A stretch of 64,000 nt of DNA from Lineus longissimus. Lineage: Eukaryota > Nemertea > Pilidiophora > Heteronemertea > Lineidae. Position numbers and translations under genes: made by a program. The DNA is taken from assembly GCF_910592395.1 (NCBI RefSeq), contig NC_088317.1:6388001-6452000 (forward strand), written 5' to 3'. Positions 23,555 through 34,410 of the stretch are shown one piece after another (position 1 is the first letter of the stretch; the number at the start of each line of letters is the position of its first letter). The notes beneath the pieces were generated by a model that was given only the letters and a program-made list of their open reading frames with translations, had not been told where the DNA came from and searched no databases.

Positions 23555-26114
23555 AGATATCAGAGCCATATTCCGATAGTGGAAGCGAGACGGATGGCTT
23601 ATGGATGTTTTCAGATACAGACTCTGACACTTCAGGTAAGAACATAAACTGCTAAAAAAGTGCTTATGATTTTTAATACACCTTGCCAAATTGTTGAATA
23701 AATTCAATCATTTTTCCATATAACTTCTGGGTGTGGCGATTTTCAATCCAGATTAATCTCACTATTCACCTACTAAATGATCTGTTCAAATCTCGAGACA
23801 AGTTTTTCAATGCGATTAACCATTTTTACAAAATTTGAAAACCAGTTTATATAATATACTTGTACATTTTTCACAGTCTAGAGTGCATAAACCATGTTAG
23901 CAACAGATCCAATTTTCATAATAATACAATTTACACACTATTTTTGTCACAGGAAACGAGTTTGGTGAAGATCAGCAACCTAACAATAACATTTATGTAT
24001 ACACGCTCCAGAAACCGATAACAGTCAACTTATGCTTAAAGGAAAATATAATGAAAAGGCCAAGGGCCATTGTGCTCACCGTATAGATATTCGGTGCCGA
24101 TGATGGCACTATGAACAAATTACCAGCCCATATATAAAACCACCTGCCTGTACAGAATACACAGTCCTGGAAAGATGTTTCTGAGCTGGGCATTTGAATC
24201 GAATTCCTTCATGTCTCACCAGTACTGGCAAATGCAGAAAAAAGACCTGGCCCGAAACTTCTTTCCAGTACTGTATTGAGCACAGAATATCTAACATTCC
24301 GAACTCTTATTTATTACATGTATATTTTGTAGTTACAGAAAAGGATGCCGGTTTAGATTGACCAAAGTCGAAGCCACTGGATATAAAGGAAGCGCCTTTG
24401 CGGAACCAAAAGAAATGTAGTTAAATGTTTGTTAATCTGAATTTATCGATAACGACGATACACTTTGTTAAATACCTCATTCGAGATATCGTCGTCTGTA
24501 CTGGCAGGAAATATGGCCCTTATATGAGTCCGAATACCACTGTCCTCAGTATGGGCTTAAAACTCTGGATATGCCCAGCAACTTTACGGCTGGAGCCCGA
24601 AACGCTTGAATACTTTAGCACTTCCTTCGACACTAACACCCTCAGAAGACCACTGAACACTGCAGATGGACCATTGTGGCCTTTCTTATTAACGATGGTA
24701 TTGTACCTAAAAAGACAAAAAGATACAATTACAACATCAAAAAACTTATTTTTCAGGCAAACCTGCTGATCCCTTCAACACTAAAATGGCTAGGCCATCC
24801 AAGCTGAAACAGTACCCAGGCATACTGGGTGCAGCAGAAACATTTATAACCCATAATGGGTTCTCTGCCCACAAACGCCGCAGAACAGACACTGCAAGTT
24901 GCGGTGTGACCATAAATGATATAAGGATGGACCTAATGAGGAGCGTACCTGAATTAAAAAGCATAGGCCAGAGTACAGTAGCAAGGCTACTCGAGCCTCC
25001 GAGATCCACCTCCATCTCTGCTGGCAGGTACATGTCTAGTATACATGCTCGAGTACCTGCCAAGCAGAATGATCTTGTGAAAGAACATCAAGATATACAT
25101 TTCTGTAGAAGCCAGGTTCTTTTATTTAGGGAAATGGTCTCTGATCATTCTGATGTATCAAGTATTCTATCTAGTGACGACAAAAAACAAAGTAAATGTG
25201 GGAACTCTGGCTGTGTCCCGCTACATTCAAATAAGGAAATATTTCCCACTTCAGATCATCCAAATTACCATGACCATGACTTCCCTGAACCCAACAGCAA
25301 GCTCAATCCTTCAGGCTATCTAATGTTGAGTTCAAAAAATAGTTCAATCCTATCATCAGTCAAGGATGAAAATGACCGGGACCATTTGTTTTGCCCTGTT
25401 ACTGGTAATCTTCACTGATATCTGCGGGCAGTTCGATTTCATCCTTTCACAGGCATAAATCATGCGAATGATCTGTATACCATCATGTCTCGTAATCTAA
25501 AACCAGTTGTTGGAGTAATCTCCGACGGAGGGCCAGACTGGTGCTTCAAAAGCATGCATAATACCTTTATTTATGGTCGGCTGTGGAAGGACTTGAATCT
25601 AGATTATTTTGGGATCACATAACATGCCCCGGGAAACTCCAAGGAGAATCCAATAGAGCATGCCTGGGCACCTGTCTCTAGAGATCTTTTTGGTGTGACA
25701 CTCAGACGTAGGACAGAAGGCATCAGTGAGGTGCAAAATTTTGACCACGCAATCACAGAATGCTTGTTATATTGGAAAGGTGGCAAGTACGACAACTTCA
25801 CGACAGACATGACTGGGGTTATGGGAGGATCTCTCTCATTTCCCTACGACTTCGAGAACATCAGGTCATCTTTTCAATCACTCAGACAGGATTTCGAATA
25901 TACGGACGAGTTCCGCTTTATTCTGAATCATTGCACTCGGAGGTGCCATGGCACTGAGTACATGAAATGTTTCATCCATGACTGCAGTCACTGCACAGCA
26001 AATGTCATTCAGGCGACCACTTTCATGCAGCAGATACACCAGCAAGGCTGCATGAGTTTTCACCTGCACCTGACCCAGCTTTTCCTGGACATTACCAGAC
26101 ATATCGGGACATGA
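23555..26114 (+). pseudogene. Decayed DDE-type transposase, two exons
   Basis: Exon 1 (23555-23635, acceptor TTCCTTCCAG, donor TCAG then GTAAGA) encodes an acidic serine-rich stretch and leaves in phase 1. Exon 2 starts at 24757 after TTATTTTTCAG in the matching phase. From the ATG at 24786 the frame shows a helix-turn-helix-like region with GQSTVARLLEPP (residues 61-72), a DDK at 131-133, DHDFPEPNSKLNPSGYL, ISDGGPDW with D247, and NPIEHAW with E291, a plausible D-D-E triad. Two in-frame stops interrupt it: TGA at 25416 and TAA at 25620. Both are one C-to-T change from a sense codon. I recall this protein type as an uncharacterised family in marine invertebrate genomes. It lies between GCTCACCGTA-type repeat ends. 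Confidence 0.6.
24059..24110 (+). repeat. Repeat end with GTGCTCACCGTA motif
   Basis: GGCCATTGTGCTCACCGTAT follows an exon-like frame and is shared, with small changes, with 26836-26880 and, inverted, with 18764-18795. It marks one end type of the GCTCACCGTA repeat family. Confidence 0.55.
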
Positions 26115-26835
26115 AGACAATGACAGTGTATGACAAGCTTGATAGATTTTGCCCAAGTAACACACTGGGTGGGCTCTTGTGGCTACGGTTGCAAGTATGT
26201 CTTCTTGTCCAACACAGACCGGGAAAGGCATATGAAATTTATGCACCCCATTCAAAGGAGAGAAGAGATGAAAGCGAAAAGAAACAAAAGTAAGTAAGTA
26301 TGTAAGTATCAAGACTGATGATGACAATTCACGACAACTACGACTACGACTACGACTAGAGATGACACTCGATTGCAATCGCAGCTGCCAGTCATATTTT
26401 TATCAAGATACTTTTGACTGTGTTTTTAATGATACAAAGGTGCAGGTTGATACCATGTGCAATGCTCAGCGACCCCAGACAGAAGACAGTGACTCGTGAC
26501 AAATTGACAACTGACGATAAATGACTTGTACAAATAATTATAAGATATATATCACCGGGATATAGCAATATATCAATATATATGATAAATCACTTATCAC
26601 CTCTGCCCCCCCCCCCGAGGGTTTTGCTATGAACAAGCACAGTTGGAGTTTCTATTAAGGTGATCCATCACACACAGGGATTGCTCCTTATGCTGGTGCT
26701 ATGCGTCGCAATATAATAATCATCTGAAAATGTCTATCATTATTTATAAACTTACTTTGAAAGGGGAATTGAGAAAATGCCACCGCCAATCACAACATTT
26801 CTGAAAAAACCCCAAAACAATTTAATTTAAGAGGC

Positions 26836-27857
26836 CAGTGACCATTGTGCTCGCCATATAGATACTTGGTGGTTAATAGGAATTCATCGTGGTTAAGAAA
26901 CATACACATGTATATTGCTTTACAGTTAGAGGTTTGGCCCCCTGGTGGCCTAGTTGAGAAACAGATCAAACCGAATTTTGGCATCCGAGGTTTAGTATCT
27001 GATATTGACGGCAGACATTGCAGTTTTGTACCTTCTGGTTCCAACTGATTCAGTATATATAGCGATGGTAGAAAGTAGTTCCACTATTACTGCAGTGTTT
27101 TGTCTGGTAATTCTGCAATACTCACCCATTATCTACAGATGTTGCAGTGGTGGAATTAAGTGGGTTGAGGTAGATCTGAAAGAGATTTGATAAATAGTTG
27201 AACTCTGAAAGCAAGATCAATACATCTATTGCTTGGTATTCCTCATTTCTATAATACTCTGTTATGGTCTTGATTTCCATGGATGATGTACATTGGCCCT
27301 TGTCCAAACCTGTCAGCAACTAAACCTACTATTGAAGCAACTCCAAGATATCAACGGCTCAGTGCACACTTAGTCAATGTTAAGATATAACACTGTTGAA
27401 AAATCAGACCTTCTTTGCTGCCTTGCTCTACTGCAATACTCACTCAAAGGTGTTCATGGGGGATGTCAAGGAATGGCTTTATCAAAGGTGCTTCAGTGGT
27501 GGAATTTAAATGGGGTAGATCTGAAAGAGATTTGATAAATAGTTGAAGTTTCAAGTTCATAGCTATAGTGGTTAAGAAATGTGCCACTCTTCTTGAAATA
27601 GGACAAAGACGATGACGGACGCCAAGACCCTTGGACGGACGCCAAGACCCTTGGACGGACGCCAAGACCCTTGGACGGACAACGACGGACGCCAAGACCC
27701 CTGGACGGACGACGACGGACGCCAAGACCCTTGGACGGACGACGATGGACACCAAGACCCGTTGACGGATGATGACGGACGCCAAGACCCATGTACGGAT
27801 GACAACGACGGATGACGGACAATGCGGTGTTGTATAGACTCCCCTACGGTGAGCCAA
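26836..27857. mobile_element. GCTCACCGTA-ended element, right copy
   Basis: It begins with the GTGCTCGCCATATAGATA end type and ends at 27857 with GACTCCCCTACGGTGAGCC, the inverted partner of the 17149 end. Inside are two related segments containing AGATCTGAAAGAGATTTGAT (27172 and 27515) and the GGACGCCAAGACCC minisatellite. It could instead extend from 24059, enclosing the transposase. Confidence 0.5.
27604..27815. repeat. GACGGACGCCAAGACCC minisatellite
   Basis: First 20-bp units (ACGGACGCCAAGACCCTTGG), then about 30-bp units with added GACGACGG. Unit lengths are mostly multiples of ten. An open plus-strand frame reading RQDPWTDDDG repeats is a by-product of the repeat. Confidence 0.88.
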
Positions 27858-28549
27858 CAAGTAATATTTTACATTATTCCATCATTTTTTTATGTATCTG
27901 TTGAGGCTATATTCTTCTTCTTCTAAGAGTGTTTTGCTCATGGTCTCGTGGTCATGGTTTTATTTTTCAGCGGAAAACAAACGCAAGGATTCTTGTTATT
28001 TGTTCAATTTCTGATTTCTAAGCGTTCAGGCCACCCTTCTTCTTTATAGTATATTGTCGAGAAATACATACCTCCCATGCTGAATCTTTGAATGTAACAG
28101 ATTTAAAAAATTTTCATTCTGCTCCAAAACTTGGGTATTTTGTTGCATATTTTGTCATTTTGACTTCAAGTGATTAAGGTCAGTCATAATCTGGAAGCAA
28201 ACGTTTTCTGGGATAAACAAAGGTTCTGTAATGCACATCTTTGAAATTGTAGCCAAAAAAGCCAACTTGTTTGAAGGCCAGCCTTGAATACAAAGACTGA
28301 GATTAAAGATTCTCAGCAATCTGGGCAACCTACTTGCCTTATATTAAGAAAATAACATCCTTTAAATCACAATTACAACCAATTCTTGTATGGTTTTACA
28401 AGCAATTCATGTTGTCGTCTTTTTTAGTAACGGTAAAATGTGTAACATGGCATATTTTTGTTTTTAATTGACACAGGCTTGAAGAAAACGCCTAAATTTC
28501 ATAAAGGGATGCATATGTCTCTATGATTGTTGTCCGGATTCTTACTTAC

Positions 28550-28567
28550 ATTAAGATCATAGAGCAG
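28550..28567 (-). CDS. Candidate 18-nt microexon
   Basis: Minus strand: acceptor TTTCACATTTCAG, 18 nt, donor GTAAGTAAG. It enters and leaves in phase 2 and fits the exon at 29103-29133 without a stop. Microexons occur in animal genes, but an 18-nt match with good splice sites can also arise by chance. Confidence 0.3.
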
Positions 28568-29102
28568 CTGAAATGTGAAACAAGTCAAATTAATCAATGA
28601 ACATTAGAGGAACAATGGTTTTTTTAAAAAGATCAGAAAGCAAATTTGAAATAAGAATTCATTTAAAAAAGTATATTTGACAAGTACAGTGACAGTCCTT
28701 GATAGAGAGATGTCCAGATTAGAGATGTCATAAGAGAAAGACTTGACTTGGGACCAAAACTAGTGTACTTCATAGAGGGTGTCCTTTAGAGAGGTGCTTG
28801 CCTCAGGAGACTTCAATCCACATGTCAAAGTGTAACGGGCAACTTCTAATTTTAGCATAACCTGTGCAGTATTTAATTTTGAAGCATTCGCCTCAAACAT
28901 TCGGAAATTGAAGTTTCTTGCATCACATGTAACTGTAAATGGAAATTATGCAGAACGGCTTTACAAAATGGCAAAATGAAAAATGGCTTTCTGTTGCATA
29001 TCATCAATTTTTTCATTCATGTTGCAACAACTTCAACTTTGTAATTGCAAAAGTTGTAATACCTAATGTTGGAATGTTTTTTTAAGAAAAAGATATACTC
29101 AC

Positions 29103-29133
29103 ATTTGACGTTTCTTTGTTAGGTCGCCGAAAA
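29103..29133 (-). CDS. Candidate 31-nt exon
   Basis: Minus strand: acceptor TTCCTTATTACAG, 31 nt encoding FGDLTKKRQ, donor GTGAGTATA. Phase in 1, phase out 2, matching its neighbours at 29313-29361 and 28550-28567. Confidence 0.38.
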
Positions 29134-29312
29134 CTGTAATAAGGAATATTTGCAAATAAAAAAAATCATTAGATTGATAACCTACTAGTAATGCTTCAGT
29201 CTTTTATTTATCTCACTTTAATACATTCAGCTCTTAATTGATAAGAGCCCTGTTCAATGGATTGTAATCAATTCAACTATATGATTTCAAAATAGTTATA
29301 AATAATACTTAC

Positions 29313-29361
29313 ATTCACAGTCAATGACACTTTCTTGAAGTTCAACAGTTGTTTCAGCAAT
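29313..29361 (-). CDS. Candidate 49-nt exon
   Basis: Minus strand: acceptor TGTAATTTTTAG, 49 nt encoding IAETTVELQESVIDCE, donor GTAAGTATT. Phase in 0, phase out 1. The peptide is acidic and possibly helical; no family is recognised. Confidence 0.42.
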
Positions 29362-29657
29362 CTAAAAATTACAGAAACAAACCAAAAATATAGTGTATAT
29401 AAGTATGAACCAATAATGAATGTCTCTTAACTGGAAAATATTAAGCCTTTTAAAGCAAATGGACTCACCTTGGCCTCCACAAATGATTCCTCGTTTATAT
29501 TTATATTTTAATATAAATATAAACGAGGAATCATTTGTCCCTCGTACGTGGCTGTCGAAGTAACAGCAGTAATTTTAGGGGAAAAAAATATGTTAAAGAA
29601 AAGTTCATGTGAAATGTGCCAACTGCAATTCATGTTTGTCAAATATTGCCTACTCAC

Positions 29658-29725
29658 CTCTTCGTAGGCCCAATTCACATCAAAAAGAAAAGACTGCAAA
29701 CTTGCAGGCTTTTTCTTTAATAATG
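29658..29725 (-). CDS. Candidate 68-nt exon
   Basis: Minus strand: acceptor TTGGTTCTTTTCAG, 68 nt encoding LLKKKPASLQSFLFDVNWAY followed by EE, donor GTGAGTAGG. Phase in 1, phase out 0. It joins in frame to 29313-29361, then 29103-29133, then 28550-28567, so four exons agree in phase. The upstream start and downstream exons were not found. The protein is unrecognised. Confidence 0.42.
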
Positions 29726-30149
29726 CTGAAAAGAACCAAAATAATTCTGTGAACATCATGCATGGGAATTCAGCATCTTCGAAGATGGGCACATCTTCAA
29801 TTATCTGCAGCTGCTGTGTCAAACCCCCTTAGCCATTGTAAGCTGCTTCGATCCAACTGAAACATATATATCAGACTTTATTGAAGTAAAAAAAAAATAC
29901 ATACAAGACTGAACAAAGGGATATGGCAAAATTAGGAATCACTAGCCCTAATTTGTGACCCAGTGCCCTTCCTGTGCATACTAGTCACCCGAAGATGGCC
30001 AATTTTAATAACCCGCTGCTCTGCCCATCAGTCAGGGACAACTTGTGAATGTGAAATAACGATATAAAGAAAATGATAAGAACGAAAAATATGCAAATGC
30101 AAACATCAACAATAACATAAATTTGAATATAATGGTTTTTATAGGGAGC

Positions 30150-30442
30150 TCTTAAAGAGGTTGAATAGCGCCTCCAGAAGCAAGCACCAGCGCCACCCGT
30201 AGCAGAAATAAGCACTGCTTAGTGACGTCATGGTTTCCATATACGGCATCTCATTTGCATATTTTTACAACCTTATTTACTACGAGTTATAAATATGCCA
30301 GTAGCACGTGTATCATGCCGGGCGGCGCTGTCAGGTGTTTCCACTATGGGTTACATAGGCCAGTGTTCTAGTAAAATAATACCTCCATGATGTTACGCAG
30401 TCAATAGCGATAGTACATGTAGTGAGTTGGAGAGAGGAGAAA
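30150..30442. promoter_or_regulatory. Candidate promoter, possibly bidirectional
   Basis: Just upstream of the plus-strand coding exon at 30443 lie a full CRE palindrome TGACGTCA (30223-30230), an octamer ATTTGCAT (30253-30260) and a locally CpG-richer sequence. The minus-strand exon series begins less than 0.7 kb away on the other side, so a shared divergent promoter is possible. Function is inferred from motifs only. Confidence 0.4.
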
Positions 30443-30925
30443 ATGGAAAATGGAGAGAATAGTAGTATGGATTTCGAGTCGCCGGTGGATTCTGGGCCGG
30501 TGGAGAGCGAGGCCCCTGATCCGAACAGTACAGAAGAAATGGAGCAGCATATTATCCAAGACTTGTTTGACAACCGTGACGACTCAAGATATTTGCCAGA
30601 ATTGCCGGCAATGAACATGAGTGAAGAGGAGATGGGGCCATTCCAGCCAAGTGACCTGTCACTGCTCATGGCGAATGTCGGAGCCTCTAGAGACGCTGGT
30701 CTCGTCAGTACGCCAACGGCATTGAGGTGTCCCCGAAGGGTGGTGCAGACGCCAAGACGTGAGACTAACACCGGCGCGGTGACAGCTGTAGCAGATGGAG
30801 CCACGCCACTAACATTTTTCAAGCATCCGAGTGGTACCTTACAGATCCGCAAGGGGCGCGTTACCGAAAATGTTGCAAAAATCAATAACGTGATCGTAAA
30901 TATTGTCATATTTTTCAAGATGAGA
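30443..30925 (+). CDS. Candidate first coding exon, acidic protein
   Basis: An ATG in good context (GAAAATGG) opens a frame of exactly 161 codons ending at a strong donor (ATGAGA then GTATGT at 30926). The N-terminus is acidic (MENGENSSMDF, PVESEAPD, STEEMEQHII), the middle contains SEEEMGPFQPSDLSLL, and the end reads TFFKHPSGTLQI followed by NVAKINNVIV. This mix suggests an intracellular, perhaps nuclear, protein, but I do not recognise the family. Downstream exons were not found. The antisense strand also holds a long open frame (30331-31074), which I regard as a shadow because its composition is not protein-like. Confidence 0.5.
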
Positions 30926-31289
30926 GTATGTAAATGATACGCAAACGGTAAACCAATGAAAGGCCAGTATCTATTGAACCTTACAAGTAATTTGGGGGCC
31001 TTGAAACTCCTTATATTTATCAATGAAACCTTATTCCCGCCTAAGGTTTTGACCGGGCCGTCCAAACTCCCCATTTTTTGGCGGGCCCTTCCCTTTAAGC
31101 GAGCTTTATGGTTAAGGGTCGAATGTGTGTGTGTATACCGTCAACGAAAAAAACTTGACCCGGTTGACCGGAACCAGAAAACCTCTGCACCCAGGTGACA
31201 TTTTTGCACGCGAATCGTATACGCTAATGCACAGCAATTTACCTGGGGAGAGATTTTCTTTTTCCAAACAATTCAGCGGGACGCAACGA

Positions 31290-31800
31290 TGTTTACGCAG
31301 AGAAGCCGCTGTTCGGTTGAAGATTTCGTCAAAACAGGGCCGAATCAAAGTGTAACGATACCATGGGGCGAATCGAAATGCATTAAACAACAAGCTGCAT
31401 CGCTGCCAGAGATTATTTTTCTCTTCCCGCGACGAAATCGTGCTTTGAACTGGCAAAATTCCGCAAAAGATTTTCCGTCTGCTAACTTTTCCGTAGTTTC
31501 AAGCGCACCAACATGATCGGTCCGGGGCTGCCCGTTTCGACGACGATTTCGTCAATATCATGGGGTGTGACAATATGTCAACGGTCTGGTTCCATTAATA
31601 ATGCAATAATCTTGAAAGTACATTGGTCTCAATGTCTATTTCCCCGTTTCCATGTCAAAATCCTACCGTGAAACCTGAAACCACTCGTCGACAACACTGG
31701 CCATTTTAATTTTCCGTAGAAAGCGCATGCGCACTTAACTCAAACGCACGCGCTACCCTCAGGTCTCACAAGCCGGTGCGGAGGCCAGGCCTACCTGCCT
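31290..31800. promoter_or_regulatory. CpG-richer region with NRF1-type palindrome
   Basis: GCGCATGCGC at 31723-31732 is a perfect NRF1-type site. CGs are frequent from about 31290 to 31790 compared with the surrounding AT-rich DNA. No adjacent coding exon was identified, so a promoter is a weak inference. Confidence 0.3.
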
Positions 31801-32521
31801 CCAAAAATGACGCGACGTCATTTCATGCATACCCCTGTTCCAGCGGCTGTAGACTTGGCAGTACGTTACTCTCACACAAACCAATACATTTCTGAACAGC
31901 ATGTCTCTTGTATTGTAGAATACATCTGACCAAGTTTGACCAAGTGATCAGGTGTTAATCTTGAAGTTATAAGGCATAGAGGTGAATTTTTTTCAAATTT
32001 GCGTTATACAGGGTGTCTCATGCATTGTGCTACATCAGTCTATGCATGACTGTATGTCTAGGCGACGTTGGTCTTTTTGAATTAGAATATAAATCTTAAT
32101 TACACCTGGGTCTTGGGATCATTATGCTTATCTCCGGGCAAAAATACCTATCCTTCTCCTGTTGTGTTTAGTTTCCCACATTCTCCCCACTTATTTTCTA
32201 TACTGCGACAGCGTCTATACTGCCATGATGGCATCATCCTAACTATATCCCCCCTCTCCCACCCACCAACTACTCGCCATCAATCATTGACATTGTGTGC
32301 TAGCCAACTGCTTCTTCGGTAAACTGCCATGATGGCATCATCCTAACTATATAACCCCCCCCCCCCCCCACCCGAGTCTTCTCGCTCACCAGCCCTATTA
32401 ACGAAGAGCTCCCTATCAAGGCCTGAGCCTTCCTCATATTAGTTTCATGTTTGTTGTCCTATCATTAGTATCAATGTTCATGTGTAGACCAGAGTCAGGT
32501 CCTATCAGTGATGGATAGATA
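31801..32521. other. Non-coding stretch with a repeated 33-bp segment
   Basis: GCCATGATGGCATCATCCTA followed by ACTATAT occurs at 32221 and 32326, and in diverged inverted form near 41757-41785. A poly-C run lies at about 32347-32359. No gene is seen. Confidence 0.5.
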
Positions 32522-32524
32522 TTA

Positions 32525-33233
32525 GAGAGGTTGCGGACCGTCCCCACTCCCACTCCCACTCCGAGGTGATTCCGTTTTGGCGTATTACGTCATCACTTCA
32601 CGAGGGATTTCCCCGTCTTGCTCCATGAACTCGGACGATTTTACGAGTTGAAGGCCGCGAACTCGTAAGTGTTCTCCCACTTGCATTATCTTAGCTTTTA
32701 GACATTTAAATCAAGTGACAATGAAGAAGCAATATCCCTTACACACTGTTCTAGCACGTCACCTAAGTTGTAACAAGATTTTTGTGTAAAAGACGTAGAA
32801 AACTTGTTGTTTTTGAAGTGTTCAAAATTGTGTAGAACGGCCGTGTACTGACTGTGCGTGCCTGTCGCCCCAAAATATAGTTTCATGAATGAAACTCTGT
32901 TCCCCTCAGTACTTTTTGGATCTAGTTATAGGACTGAAGTAATTCATAGTTTTACAATAGAAATACGCACATGTTACAGAGGAAACGGCTTTTTACTAGC
33001 AGTAAATCACCAAAATTGTAGAATATTTCGTCTGCTTTAATTACTTTTTTTCTCGTTCGTCGTTAATATGGTTGCTTTCCAGTTTGGCCGTGTGACTCGC
33101 AGGCTGGCCGAATGACGTCTCCCAACTCGGTTCCCGTTGGTGCGCGCAACCTCCTTTTCGACGTCACGAGTTCCGAGAACGACTCGAGTTGAACTCGGAG
33201 TGGGAGTGGGAGTCGGGACGGTTCGCAACCTCT
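32525..33233. mobile_element. 0.7 kb TIR element with TTA duplication
   Basis: The ends GAGAGGTTGCGGACCG and CGGTTCGCAACCTCT are inverted repeats that continue through ACTCCCACTCCCACTCCGA for about 38 bp. TTA flanks both sides (32522-32524 and 33234-33236), as in PIF/Harbinger insertions. The terminal bases are offset by one nucleotide. No transposase is encoded. Confidence 0.72.
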
Positions 33234-33254
33234 TTAATAAAGTTGTCATAGGGA

Positions 33255-33430
33255 GATCAATGGCATGCCATAGTGGTCGAGTGCCGGGCGCATAATCAGG
33301 AAGAACTGGGTTTGATTAGCTGGTTCATATTTTCTTGAAAAAGGCACTTTGCCCTAAAAATTGGTTTTCTAAATGGGTAAATGCTGCCAGAGATGGCAAA
33401 ATATGAATGTTTGCACTATTAGAGCACTGT
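33255..33430 (+). mobile_element. tRNA-derived SINE fragment
   Basis: TAGTGGTCGAGTGCC at 33271 resembles a Pol III A box of tRNA-Ser/Leu type, and GGGTTTGATTAGC at 33308 resembles a B box at tRNA-like spacing. The following AAAGGCACTTTGCCCT resembles a SINE body. The 3' end is not defined. Confidence 0.5.
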
Positions 33431-33880
33431 ACTATAGGTGCAGCCGATTGTGAAGTGCTTTGGTTAATTGAAACCAGTTAAATAATGCATGGGTAAAACT
33501 TGATACAAATTGACAGGACAATATCATTTTTTTAACAATAACAGTTGCCATACCCTTTCCGTCATTAAAAAAATCATCATTTAGTGAATATCAGCTTTCT
33601 TCAAGTCGAATCTAAAAAAATTAACAACCAAACAATTTTATTTTGGCAAAAAATTAAGATTTCAAATTATTTGAAGAAAAAAAAAATCCTACACTAACAG
33701 AGGCAGTGACACTGACAGGTTTGCCAACATGACTTGCCTTTTCAGTTCTAAACTGTGGAAGAGGAAAAAAGGTGCAAGGCAAAAATGAACCGATTGGAGT
33801 GACATCCTCTGTTATAAGTTTTACATAAAACCTCGTTTAAAGATTTTACAATTTGGCAATGAGTGAGTAACTTTTATACC

Positions 33881-34410
33881 CCCCCCCCCTTTAGGTAGGG
33901 GTGCGTAAGCTATACATGCGTGAAGGAATAAGTGCATTTCCATTAGAAATTCTCTGTATAGATTGAAACAAAAAATGTTGGTCAAAAATGGCGCTGATAA
34001 ATATGCGGGGTAGTTTCATGTGTCTGCGCGTCGCTCCAGCACATCGGTAGGTCGCGCCCCATTGGCTGATTTTCAATTTTCAAGAATTAATCTCAATTTT
34101 AGGGGGTTTGGGGGGCCTTTCCCCCCGACACATGCCTAAAAAAATTAGGAAACATTTATAAAACTGCCGCCTAAATCACGCATTACTCACAAAAATGCCG
34201 ACGTTTTGTTTCCTCGAAATCACACTAAATCAACAATAATATGATCCGAATAATGCAAATACGCTTTTCGTACCATCTAACATGCACTTGACTGCCCACT
34301 CCGCATGCAAATTAGCGAGAAAACAATATTGTTATTGACTTTTTTTGCCAATATATACACCTGCGGAACCATTTCTCAACGGCCGAGGCCTGATAATCCC
34401 AACAATTTTA
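33881..34410 (+). repeat. Dispersed repeat, copy 1 (interrupted)
   Basis: It begins with a poly-C run and GGTAGGGGTGCGTAAGC and matches 37609-38241 in direct orientation. The shared blocks run through TCGGTAGGTCGCGCCCCATT, a G-run/C-run hairpin, AACTGCCGCCTAAATCACG and CCCAACAATTTTA. Copy 1 is cut at its right end by the transposon at 34411. Confidence 0.85.

Noticed and set aside
23953-24090. Alternative second exon of the DDE transposase starting GNEFGEDQQPN
   Set aside because: A good acceptor exists, but the possible donor at about 23998 leaves the wrong phase for 24757 and the frame runs into a repeat end.
27120-27520. Duplicated minus-strand exons encoding LNSTT peptides
   Set aside because: Splice-like signals exist (CTCTTTCAG and GTGAGTATT), but phases do not join to the upstream exons and one copy ends in a stop at the donor; they lie inside a repeat element.
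27612-27815. RQDPWTDDDG repeat protein
   Set aside because: Translation of a minisatellite with no gene context.
30331-31074. 247-codon minus-strand open frame
   Set aside because: It is antisense to the better-supported plus-strand exon at 30443-30925, has no domain, and reads like reversed acidic codons.
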